DNA from: Jiella endophytica
Lineage (GTDB): Bacteria > Pseudomonadota > Alphaproteobacteria > Rhizobiales > Rhizobiaceae
Length of the DNA: 64,000 bases
Direction of reading: 5' to 3'
Assembly (NCBI RefSeq): GCF_004519335.1
Contig: NZ_SOZD01000001.1
Coordinates: forward strand, 124,001-188,000
Shown here: positions 57,418 to 64,000 of the stretch, one piece after another
How the letters are laid out: every line of letters starts with the position of its first letter
Numbering within the stretch: the first letter of the stretch is position 1
Notes under the pieces: generated by a model
What the model was told of the DNA's origin: nothing
The model's database searches: none
What the model saw: only the letters and a program-made list of their open reading frames with translations
Program-made: the position numbers and the translations under genes

Positions 57418-58620
57418 TCAGACAGCCGCCAGTGCGCCCTCGATGTCGTCCCACAGATCCTCGACGTCCTCAAGGCCCAGCGACAGCCGCACCAGGCCGT
57501 CGTCGATGCCGAGTTCGGCCCGGGCCTCGGGCGTCAGGTTCTTGTGGGTGGTCGTTGCCGGATGGGTGACGAGGCTCTTGGCGTCGCCGAGATTGTTGGA
57601 AATCAGGATGATCTCCAGCGCGTTGAGGAAGCGGAAGGCTGCCTCCTTGCCGCCGGCAATATCGAAGGCGACGAGGGTCGAGCCGGCCGCCATCTGCCGC
57701 TTGGCGATCGCATGGTCCGGATGGTCCTCGCGATGCGGGTAGAGCACCCGCGAGACTTCCGGCCGCTCGGCCAGCCGGTCGGCAACGGTCGCTGCGGCGG
57801 CGGTCTGGTGGGCGACACGCAAAGGCAGGGTCTCGAGACCCTTCAGAAGCGTCCAGGCGTTGAAGGGCGACAGCGCCGGGCCGGTATGGCGGTAGAAGTC
57901 GTGGAGGTTCTCGTCGATCCAGTCCTTCGAGGACAGCACGATGCCGCCGAGGCAGCGACCCTGGCCGTCGATGTGCTTGGTCGCCGAATAGACGACCACG
58001 TCGGCGCCGAGCGCCAAAGGCTTCTGGTGGATCGGCGTCGCAAAGACGTTGTCGACCACCAGCGTTGCCCCGGCGGCGTGGGCAATTTCGGCGACGGCGG
58101 CGATGTCGATCACCTCGAGCGTCGGATTGGTGGGCGTCTCCATGAAGAACACGCGGGTGTTCGGCCGCACCGCCTTCTGCCACTGATCGAGGTCGCGGCC
58201 GTCGATCAGCGTGCAGTCGACGCCGCAGCGCGCCATCACCGTCTCGACCACGTAGCGGCAGGAGCCGAACAGCGCCCGCGCCGCGACGACGTGGTCCCCG
58301 GCCTTCACCTGGCACTGGATGGCGGATGCGACCGCCGCCATGCCCGAGGCGGTGCCGCGGGCGTCCTCGGCGCCTTCGAGCGCCATCATCCGCTCTTCGA
58401 ACATCCGGGTGGTGGGATTGGCGTAGCGCGAATAGATGAATCCCGGCTCTTCGCCCTTGAAGCGCGCCTCCGCGGCTTCCGCCGTGTCGTAGACGAAGCC
58501 CTGGGTCAGGAACATCGCCTCGGAGGTCTCGCCGAAGCCTGAGCGCGTTGTCCCGCCATGGACCATCATGGTCGCCGGCCTGAGGGGTTTCTTTTCGTCG
58601 CTTCGCTTCAGCATCGTCAT
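57418..58620 (-). CDS. metZ: O-succinylhomoserine sulfhydrylase
   Basis: 400 residues, a Cys/Met-metabolism PLP enzyme. FIYSRYANPTTRMFEERMMALEGAE, PLP lysine K215 in VVYSATKHIDGQGRCLGGIV, and SLVTHPATTTHKNLTPEARAELGIDDGLVRLSLGLED at the C-terminus, the MetZ branch. It makes homocysteine from O-succinylhomoserine and sulfide. ATG 58614 with GGAG upstream is an alternative start. The leader contains a SAM-II riboswitch and a terminator, so expression should fall when S-adenosylmethionine is plentiful. Confidence 0.93.
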   Translation of the reverse strand: MTMLKRSDEKKPLRPATMMVHGGTTRSGFGETSEAMFLTQGFVYDTAEAAEARFKGEEPGFIYSRYANPTTRMFEERMMALEGAEDARGTASGMAAVASAIQCQVKAGDHVVAARALFGSCRYVVETVMARCGVDCTLIDGRDLDQWQKAVRPNTRVFFMETPTNPTLEVIDIAAVAEIAHAAGATLVVDNVFATPIHQKPLALGADVVVYSATKHIDGQGRCLGGIVLSSKDWIDENLHDFYRHTGPALSPFNAWTLLKGLETLPLRVAHQTAAAATVADRLAERPEVSRVLYPHREDHPDHAIAKRQMAAGSTLVAFDIAGGKEAAFRFLNALEIILISNNLGDAKSLVTHPATTTHKNLTPEARAELGIDDGLVRLSLGLEDVEDLWDDIEGALAAV

Positions 58621-58631
58621 CTCCGAACAGC

Positions 58632-58665
58632 AAAAAACCGGCCACTGCGATCCCGCAACGCCGGT
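58632..58665 (-). terminator. Attenuator terminator between the SAM-II aptamer and metZ
   Basis: On the minus strand ACCGGC-GT-TGCG-GGAT-CGCA-GTG-GCCGGT followed by TTTTTTG: a two-part stem with a six-T run, ending 12 bp before metZ and starting 29 nt after the aptamer. This places an intrinsic terminator as the likely output of the riboswitch. Confidence 0.75.
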
Positions 58666-58694
58666 CCTCCAGAACGTCCTCGTCTTCGGATCGG

Positions 58695-58747
58695 CCCTTT
58701 AGCGAGTTGTTTTACGTGGCTGCAAGCCGGCCGGCCAAATCACCACG
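58695..58747 (-). ncRNA. SAM-II riboswitch upstream of metZ
   Basis: The minus strand reads CGTGGTGATTTGGCCGGCCG, then GCTTGCAGCCACGTAAAACA, then ACTCGCTAAAGGG. This has the class hallmarks: P1 (CGTGG/CCACG), the GATTT segment after the first strand, TTGCAGC before the P1 3' strand, the A-rich segment, and the terminal GCTAAAGGG that makes the pseudoknot. SAM-II aptamers occur before methionine genes in alphaproteobacteria, which fits the metZ position. Confidence 0.9.
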
Positions 58748-58845
58748 ATGGCTTTGCAAATAGCTCCGATGCGGTTAGGCGTCAATCCGCGAAAACTTGG
58801 GACATGGCCCGGCAGGCGGGCCGAGAGACGAGAGGACGGCGCGAG

Positions 58846-59937
58846 GTGAGCGCGAGGCTGGAAGGGATTTTGCCGGATCGGGACATCGCGGCGCTGTTCG
58901 ATGCGGGCGGGCTCGTCGCCGAGCGCGAGCGCGACGGCGACCAGATCCAGCCGGCCTCGCTGGACCTCAGGCTCGGGCCCGTCGCCTACCGGGTGCGGGC
59001 AAGCTTCCTGCCGGGCGGCGCCCATTCGGTCGCCGACAAGCTCACGCGCTTTGCCCTTCACGAATTCAGCCTTGAAGGCGGAGCAGTGCTGGAGACCGGC
59101 TGTGTCTACGTCGTGCCGCTGATCGAGCGTCTCGCTCTGCCGGCCGACGTGCGGGCGACGGCGAACCCGAAATCCTCGACCGGCCGTCTCGACATCTTCA
59201 CCAGGGTGCTTGCCGACAATGCCCAGGAGTTCGACAAGCTGCCGGCGGGCTATCAGGGGCCGCTTTATCTGGAAATCTCGCCGCGCACCTTCCCGATCCT
59301 CGTCCGCGAGGGCTCGCGCCTGTCGCAGATCCGCTTCCGCCGCGGCGAGCCGACCCTGTCGGCAGCGGACCTCGCGGCGCTCCATGCCGAGGCGCGGCTG
59401 ACGTCGGCCGAGACGGTCAACATCTCCGATGCGGGCATAGCCTTGTCGATCGACCTTGCCGGCGAGCCGGGCAGCCTCGTCGGCTATCGCGGCAAGCGCC
59501 ACACCGGCCTCGTCGACGTCGATAAGCGCGCCGCCTATCCGATCGCCGACTACTGGGAGCCGATCCTTCGGCGCGGCAGCGGCGAGATCGTCCTCGATCC
59601 GGACGAATTCTACATCCTCGTCTCGAAGGAAGCTGTGCATGTGCCGCCGGACCACGCGGCCGAGATGACGCCCTTCGATCCGCTGGTCGGCGAGTTCCGC
59701 GTCCATTATGCCGGCTTCTTCGATCCGGGTTTCGGCCATTCGGCGGCGGGCGGCACCGGCAGCCGGGCGGTGCTCGAGGTGCGCAGCCACGACGTGCCGT
59801 TCATCCTCGAGGACGGCCAGATCGTCGGCCGGTTGATCTACGAGAAGATGGCGGCGATCCCCGAGCGGCTCTATGGCGCCGACCTCGCCTCGAACTACCA
59901 GGCCCAGGGCCTGAAGCTGTCGAAGCATTTCGTCTGA
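58846..59937 (+). CDS. dcd: 2'-Deoxycytidine 5'-triphosphate deaminase, long alphaproteobacterial form
   Basis: About 363 residues from GTG 58846, which has GAGAGG upstream; ATG 58804 would add 14 residues. Two dUTPase/Dcd-like units in tandem: the first has IQPASLDLRLGPVAYRV, ANPKSSTGRLDIFTRVL and YLEISPRTFPILVREGSRLSQIRFRRG; the second has VLDPDEFYILVSKEAVHVPPDHAAEMTPFDPLVGEFRVHYAGFFDPGFG and AVLEVRSHDVPFILEDGQIVGRLIYEKM. The SSxxR and A-x-Hyd-DPGF-type motifs support deamination of dCTP to dUTP. The duplicated architecture is typical of this group. Confidence 0.9.
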   Translation: MSARLEGILPDRDIAALFDAGGLVAERERDGDQIQPASLDLRLGPVAYRVRASFLPGGAHSVADKLTRFALHEFSLEGGAVLETGCVYVVPLIERLALPADVRATANPKSSTGRLDIFTRVLADNAQEFDKLPAGYQGPLYLEISPRTFPILVREGSRLSQIRFRRGEPTLSAADLAALHAEARLTSAETVNISDAGIALSIDLAGEPGSLVGYRGKRHTGLVDVDKRAAYPIADYWEPILRRGSGEIVLDPDEFYILVSKEAVHVPPDHAAEMTPFDPLVGEFRVHYAGFFDPGFGHSAAGGTGSRAVLEVRSHDVPFILEDGQIVGRLIYEKMAAIPERLYGADLASNYQAQGLKLSKHFV

Positions 59938-60087
59938 TCAGCCTGCCACACCGGCGGCCGGCGGGTGGCGGTCCGTGACAGTCCTGCCGCGGAGACGGCG
60001 CGATGGCTATCCGGTCGCAGACTCTGCTTGACTGGCCCGTCAAAGGGCCTATCGCCTCGGCACGACTATCAGTGTGGGAACGGTATC

Positions 60088-61410
60088 GTGCAGGCAGAAA
60101 CCATCTGTGTCGTCGGGGTCGGCTATGTCGGCCTGATCCAGGCGGTCGGACTCGCAAGCTTCGGGCTGAAGGTGAAGTGCGTCGACCTCGACGCATGCAA
60201 GATCGAGATGCTGAAGAAGGGCGTCCCGCCGATCTTCGAGGAGGGGCTCGACGAGGCGCTGAAAGAGACCATTGCCCGCGGCCTCATCACCTTCACCACC
60301 GACATTGCCGCGGCGGCCGACGCCGATCTGTTCTTCGTCGCCGTCGGAACCCCGACCAGCGAGCGCACCGGCAATGCCCGGCTCGACTATCTCGACGCGG
60401 CGGTATCCGACATTGCGGCGGTTGCGCCGCAAGATGCCGTCATCGTCGTCAAGTCGACCGTGCCGATCGGTACCTGCGCCGGGCTGCAGGCGCGGCTCGA
60501 CCGCGACCATCCGGCCAAGCGCCTGCAGATCGTCTCCAACCCGGAATTCCTCCGCGAGGGGACGGCGCTCAAGGACTTCTTCAATCCCGAGCGCATCGTC
60601 ATCGGCGGCGCTGGCGAAAGCGCGCGCGAAAGGGTTCGCCGCAGCTACGCCGCCTTCGAGGAACGCGGCGTGCCGATGATCCTCACCGACACCTCGACCA
60701 GCGAGACCATCAAATACGCCGCGAATGCCTTTCTCGCGACGAAGGTCACCTTCATCAACGAGATCTCCGACCTCGTCGAGACCGTCGGCGGCGACATCGA
60801 CCAGGTCGCCCGCGGCATCGGCCTCGACAGCCGCATCGGCCCGCAGTTCCTGAAGGCCGGCCCCGGTTATGGCGGCTCCTGCTTTCCGAAGGATACGCTG
60901 GCGCTCGCGACCATCGGCCGGCGCCATGGCGTCCAGCAACAGATCGTCGAGACGGTCATCAGAATCAATGATTCGCGCCGGTTTCACATCCTCAAGCGGA
61001 TCGAATCGGCGGTCGGCGACAAGCTCGCCGGCAAGCGGATCGCCGTGCTCGGCCTCGCCTTCAAGGCCAATACCGACGACGTGCGCGACAGCCCGGCGGT
61101 CGATCTCGTCCATGCGCTGCTGGAGGAGGGGGCGGACGTCAGGAGTTTTGACCCGGTCGCGAGGCTCGCCGTCGATCACCGCAGCTATCGCCAGTGCGAC
61201 AGCATCGCGGCGGCCTGCGAAGGCGCCAGCGCCGTCCTCGTCGCGACGGAATGGGCGGAGTTCAAAAGCTTCGACTTTGCCGCCGTCGAGGCGCTGGTCG
61301 CGCGCCGCTACATCTTCGACATGCGACGAATCGTCGATGTCACCGCGGACTGGGTGCCGCGCTGGGACATCGAGCGGATCGGCTCGCCGCTGATGCGCGC
61401 CAGCCTGTGA
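60088..61410 (+). CDS. UDP-glucose/GDP-mannose dehydrogenase family protein
   Basis: 440 residues. N-terminal NAD motif VVGVGYVGLIQAVGLASFG, VKSTVPIGTCAGL, NPEFLREGTALKDFFNPERIVIG; central domain ETIKYAANAFLATKVTFINEIS; catalytic cysteine in GPGYGGSCFPKDTLAL; C-terminal KRIAVLGLAFKANTDDVRDSP. A double NAD-dependent oxidation of a nucleotide sugar to the uronic acid, most likely UDP-glucose to UDP-glucuronate, for polysaccharide. GTG 60088 fits the family start (AETICVVGVGYVG). No glycan gene is adjacent. Confidence 0.92.
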   Translation: MQAETICVVGVGYVGLIQAVGLASFGLKVKCVDLDACKIEMLKKGVPPIFEEGLDEALKETIARGLITFTTDIAAAADADLFFVAVGTPTSERTGNARLDYLDAAVSDIAAVAPQDAVIVVKSTVPIGTCAGLQARLDRDHPAKRLQIVSNPEFLREGTALKDFFNPERIVIGGAGESARERVRRSYAAFEERGVPMILTDTSTSETIKYAANAFLATKVTFINEISDLVETVGGDIDQVARGIGLDSRIGPQFLKAGPGYGGSCFPKDTLALATIGRRHGVQQQIVETVIRINDSRRFHILKRIESAVGDKLAGKRIAVLGLAFKANTDDVRDSPAVDLVHALLEEGADVRSFDPVARLAVDHRSYRQCDSIAAACEGASAVLVATEWAEFKSFDFAAVEALVARRYIFDMRRIVDVTADWVPRWDIERIGSPLMRASL

Positions 61411-61444
61411 TGCGATGATCCCGTACCTGCGATGACCCCGTACC
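61411..61444. repeat. Two direct 17-bp repeats after the UDP-sugar dehydrogenase gene
   Basis: TGCGATGATCCCGTACC (61411-61427) and TGCGATGACCCCGTACC (61428-61444) differ by one base. They are followed by CGGAGACATGGGTGACAG (61445-61462), a sequence that resembles the ends of some IS481/IS3-type elements of Rhizobiales; a mobile-element scar is possible but unproven. Confidence 0.45.
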
Positions 61445-61639
61445 GGAGACATGGGTGACAGCATGTCGACACCCCGAACGGTTTGCTCAGGCACCTGAGC
61501 CGTCGGGGTCCGAAACCCGATGGACGAGTGCAAGCATATCGGCAGGGGCGCAGGGCCGCTCGTCCCCGTTCCGTCGCCGGCCGCGAGGCCGCCGAAACAT
61601 CTTGCGTCGACCGCGCCCATTGGATAGGCAGTCTTTCGT

Positions 61640-61716
61640 CGGAGCGTAGCGCAGCCTGGTAGCGCACCTGAATGGGGTTCAGGGGGTCGGAGGTTCGAAT
61701 CCTCTCGCTCCGACCA
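61640..61716 (+). tRNA. tRNA-Pro (anticodon GGG)
   Basis: 77 nt with encoded CCA. Acceptor CGGAGCG/CGCTCCG, D arm GCGC-AGCCTGGTA-GCGC, anticodon stem CCTGA/TCAGG with loop ATGGGGT (anticodon GGG), T arm GGAGG-TTCGAAT-CCTCT, then A-CCA. All stems pair, so the gene looks functional. Confidence 0.97.
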
Positions 61717-61891
61717 GTTTTCCAAAAGCCAGCCCCGATGCCCCGGACCGAGCCGTTCGCGGCGCCCGGGCATTTTTCACGATCCCTATCTCACGTTTTC
61801 GGATCGATCGCCCCACGAGACGACGCAGCCTGCGCCGTCTCGCAGCGTTGCGGCTTGCGGATCTGCGCCGCCCGCTATCCCACCCGGCGCT

Positions 61892-62926
61892 CTATCCCGC
61901 CTGGCCGGCGAGCACCGCGAGGGCCGCCGCGGGCGCTGCCCGGCACACCGCGTCGCGCAGCTCCGCCGGGCAGTCGAAGAGATCGGGAAAGTCGACGACG
62001 CCGCGGTCGAGCCGTGCCGCGAGACGCTTCAGCACAGGCCGGCCGGTCCCCGCGACGACCACCGGCGCGTCCTCCGAGATGTCCTCCCGCGACAGGACGA
62101 GCAGCACCGCGTCGTGGACCTTGCGCAGCTGCGCCTCGGCAAAGCCGTGGGCAAGCCATTCCCAGGCGCCGTCGGTCCCGTCCTCGGCGTCGAGGCCGAT
62201 CATCCGGGCGAGCCGCCGGCGCGAGGCCTCCAGCGTCTTCTCCTCGCCGTCGGCTGCGGGGTAGAGGTCGTCGCCTTCGTCGAGGACACCGGTGATGCGC
62301 TGGACGTCGGCCATGGTCGCGAAAAGCTCGTTCATCACCGGCACCAGCCGGCCGGCAAAGGCCGCGGTGCTTGCGACCGCCATCAGCGGCGTCCGGGTGT
62401 AGCCCTGATAGACGAGTTCACCGGAGACAAGGCGGCCGTTGTCGCTGGCACCGAGATTCGCCACCTTGCCGCCCGAGACGGGCAGGATGTCGGTGGTGGT
62501 CGATCCCATGTCGAGGAAGACCGCCTCTTCGATCGAAGCCGCGGCAAGCGCAGCACTGGCGTGCCAGTTGGCCGAGGCGATCTCGTCTGCATGGGAGCGC
62601 GCGTCGCCCGGCGACAGGAGCCCGGCGCCGCCGCCATAAAGCGAGACGTCGCCGGAAAGCCGCTCGGCAAACAGCCGGGAAAGCGTCTCGACGCCCTCGC
62701 GGCGCGAGGCGAAGACGTCGGAGAGTTCGCCGGTCATGGTGACGGCATGGCGATCGATCGACGTGGCGTCGATCTCCGCCAGGATGCGTCCAAGCCCGGC
62801 TTCCAGATGGTCGAGCCCCTGCCAGAGCGGCGTCTTCTCCTGCCAGACCCGCAGGATGCGGTCGTCTTCGGCAAGCGCCGCCTTCAGATGCGCACCGCCG
62901 ACGTCCCAGCCCAGAATTCTCGTCAT
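61892..62926 (-). CDS. Hydantoinase/oxoprolinase-like ASKHA protein linked to H4MPT/methylofuran pathway (MfnF-like)
   Basis: 344 residues. ILGWDVGGAHLKAALAEDD (phosphate-1 motif), AVTMTGELSDVFASRREGVE, AVFLDMGSTTTDILPVSGGK (phosphate-2) and VVVAGTGRPVLKRLAARLD (adenosine site) match the family annotated as probable H4MPT-linked C1 transfer pathway protein, whose archaeal member MfnF joins tyramine and furan parts of methanofuran. Together with the HisA-like gene 164 bp away in the opposite direction, this suggests dephospho-tetrahydromethanopterin/methylofuran C1 oxidation. The exact reaction in bacteria is inferred. The start at 62926 precedes MTRILGWDVGG. Confidence 0.82.
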   Translation of the reverse strand: MTRILGWDVGGAHLKAALAEDDRILRVWQEKTPLWQGLDHLEAGLGRILAEIDATSIDRHAVTMTGELSDVFASRREGVETLSRLFAERLSGDVSLYGGGAGLLSPGDARSHADEIASANWHASAALAAASIEEAVFLDMGSTTTDILPVSGGKVANLGASDNGRLVSGELVYQGYTRTPLMAVASTAAFAGRLVPVMNELFATMADVQRITGVLDEGDDLYPAADGEEKTLEASRRRLARMIGLDAEDGTDGAWEWLAHGFAEAQLRKVHDAVLLVLSREDISEDAPVVVAGTGRPVLKRLAARLDRGVVDFPDLFDCPAELRDAVCRAAPAAALAVLAGQAG

Positions 62927-63090
62927 CGCTGCTACTTGCGTCTCTGTTTCGTTCCGATGCGCCGCCGGCGGCGAGGCAATCCGTCTCCTGCGCCGGCTCC
63001 GCCATTCTGGGGCAGTTCCGCCAGCCCTTGGTGCGGATGGCCGCGTGGGCCTATATGACCACCGAAAGCGTTCCGGTCTCAAGGTCGAAG

Positions 63091-63813
63091 ATGCAAGTCG
63101 TACCAGTCCTCGACATCAAGAACTCCCTCGTGGTGCGCGGGGTGATGGGCGAGCGGGCGAATTACCGGCCGATCGAGACGCCGCTCTCGGCAAGTCCGGA
63201 GCCGCTCGACGTGGCTGAGGGGCTGATGGCGCTGCATCCCTTCGGGACGCTCTACATCGCCGATCTCGACGCCATCGAGGGGCACGGCGATGCGGGACGA
63301 GGGCGCGGCGAGGCCGACACCGCGCTGATCCAGAGCCTCCTCGCGGCGTATCCCGGCACCACCATCTGGCTCGATGCGGGTGTCAGGACTTGCGTCGAGG
63401 CGGCGCGGATTGCCGCGATGTCGGGGCTTCTGGCGGTCGTTGGCAGCGAATCGGTCGACGGTGTCGAGAGCCTGCGCCGCCTGGCCCTGACGGCGGATTT
63501 CGCGCTGTCGCTGGATTTTCGCGCCGACGCCTTTCTCGGGCCGCGCGAGATCCTCGACGACGACAGCCTCTGGCCGGAGACGCTGATCGTCATGACGCTC
63601 GCCAAGGTTGGCAGCGGCGCCGGGCCTGACTTCGAAAGGCTCGCCGCGGTGAAGGCGAGGGCAGGGGCGCGCAGGGTTTTCGCCGCCGGTGGGGTGCGCG
63701 GGCCGGAGGATCTGAGGGCGCTTGCCGACATGGGCATTGCCGGCGCGCTGGTTGCGACGGCGCTGCATGACGGCCGGATCTCGGCCGCCGACCTCGCGTC
63801 GCTCGGAGGCTGA
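63091..63813 (+). CDS. HisA/HisF-like TIM-barrel protein of the H4MPT-associated group
   Basis: 240 residues starting MQVVPVLDIKNSLVVRGVMGERANYRPIET, then LYIADLDAIEG, TTIWLDAGVRT, LLAVVGSESVDGVESL, FALSLDFRADAFLG, VGSGAGPDFERLAAVKARAGARRVFAAGGVRGPEDLRALADMGIAGALVATALHDG. It has the two phosphate-binding half barrels of HisA but diverges from true HisA (no intact active-site context, and no other his biosynthesis genes nearby), as do HisA-like proteins in methylotroph C1-cofactor clusters. Earlier in-frame ATGs at 63028 and 63055 lack the conserved start. Function unproven. Confidence 0.8.
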   Translation: MQVVPVLDIKNSLVVRGVMGERANYRPIETPLSASPEPLDVAEGLMALHPFGTLYIADLDAIEGHGDAGRGRGEADTALIQSLLAAYPGTTIWLDAGVRTCVEAARIAAMSGLLAVVGSESVDGVESLRRLALTADFALSLDFRADAFLGPREILDDDSLWPETLIVMTLAKVGSGAGPDFERLAAVKARAGARRVFAAGGVRGPEDLRALADMGIAGALVATALHDGRISAADLASLGG

Positions 63814-63940
63814 GACACATGCGTCTCGGGGTTGCGGGCCGGCGCCGTCTAAAGGGTCGGGGCGGGGAGATGGCGTGGCCCGCCGGGGCCGGGTTTTTGG
63901 GGTGTCTCGCACGAACGGGATATGATATCCGACGCTGCGG

Positions 63941-64000
63941 GCCGGCGTAGCACAGCGGTAGTGCAGCGGTTTTGTAAACCGAAGGTCGGGAGTTCGATCC
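63941..64000 (+). tRNA. tRNA-Thr (anticodon UGU), 3' end cut by the window
   Basis: GCCGGCG acceptor 5' strand, D arm GCAC-AGCGGTA-GTGC, anticodon stem CGGT/ACCG with loop TTTGTAA (anticodon TGT), and the start of the T arm (GGGAGTTCGATCC). The remaining acceptor strand lies outside the window. Confidence 0.93.

Noticed and set aside
63091-63813. Authentic histidine biosynthesis gene hisA
   Set aside because: No other genes of the his operon core (hisB, hisH, hisF, hisE) are near it, the sequence departs from HisA around the active-site loops, and it is paired with an MfnF-like gene.

Overview
The window is high-GC DNA from an alphaproteobacterium, most likely a member of the Hyphomicrobiales (Rhizobiales). 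The evidence is the gene order lipA–COQ10/RatA-like–cinA–ispDF–dusB–ntrB–ntrC–ntrY–ntrX–trkA–hfq–hflX, a PDH operon whose E1 beta carries its own lipoyl domain, a SAM-II riboswitch before metZ, a long-form dCTP deaminase, and an Omp25/RopB-type porin-like protein. An Aurantimonadaceae-like organism is plausible, but the window alone does not fix the genus. No phage, CRISPR array or intact insertion sequence was seen.

Layout. 1-7.1 kb: the edge of a Gfo/Idh/MocA oxidoreductase, metY behind an RBS-sequestering hairpin, a cupin protein, a cluster of intergenic palindromic repeats, an orphan cytochrome P450, a repeat-rich secreted protein and an FNT-family channel. 7.2-17.5 kb: ftsB, then pdhA-pdhB-(SRPBCC)-(Uma2)-pdhC-(GDSL hydrolase)-lpdA-(YeaQ-like)-lipA-(COQ10-like), which couples the pyruvate dehydrogenase complex to synthesis of its lipoyl cofactor. 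17.6-20.2 kb (minus): a ChaC-type gene, pncC and fused ispDF. 20.2-30.9 kb (plus): dusB-ntrBC and ntrYX nitrogen-responsive two-component systems, trkA, hfq, hflX. 30.9-39.2 kb: DEAD-box helicase, two envelope proteins, parE, glnA and glnB; glnB has a sigma-54 promoter match, so NtrC and its PII/GlnA circuit lie in one window. 39.4-43.5 kb: NAD(P)HX repair enzyme, PanE and an acyl-CoA synthetase. 43.7-50.7 kb: a molybdenum hydroxylase operon (2Fe-2S, FAD and two tandem Mo subunits) divergent from a TetR regulator.

50.7-64 kb: the aromatic amino-acid genes tyrC-hisC-chorismate mutase, apaG, a ClpP-like/Sel1 repeat protein, a CDP-alcohol phosphatidyltransferase, metZ with a SAM-II riboswitch plus terminator, dcd, a UDP-glucose 6-dehydrogenase-type enzyme, tRNA-Pro(GGG), and a divergent pair of genes (MfnF-like ASKHA protein and a HisA-like barrel) of the kind found with tetrahydromethanopterin/methylofuran C1 metabolism. 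The window ends inside tRNA-Thr(UGU).

Most genes are conserved housekeeping genes. The most interesting features are the C1-cofactor pair, two different cis-regulatory designs for the two sulfhydrylase genes, competing RNA stems before ntrY, the duplicated Mo subunit, and accessory genes inserted in otherwise conserved operons.
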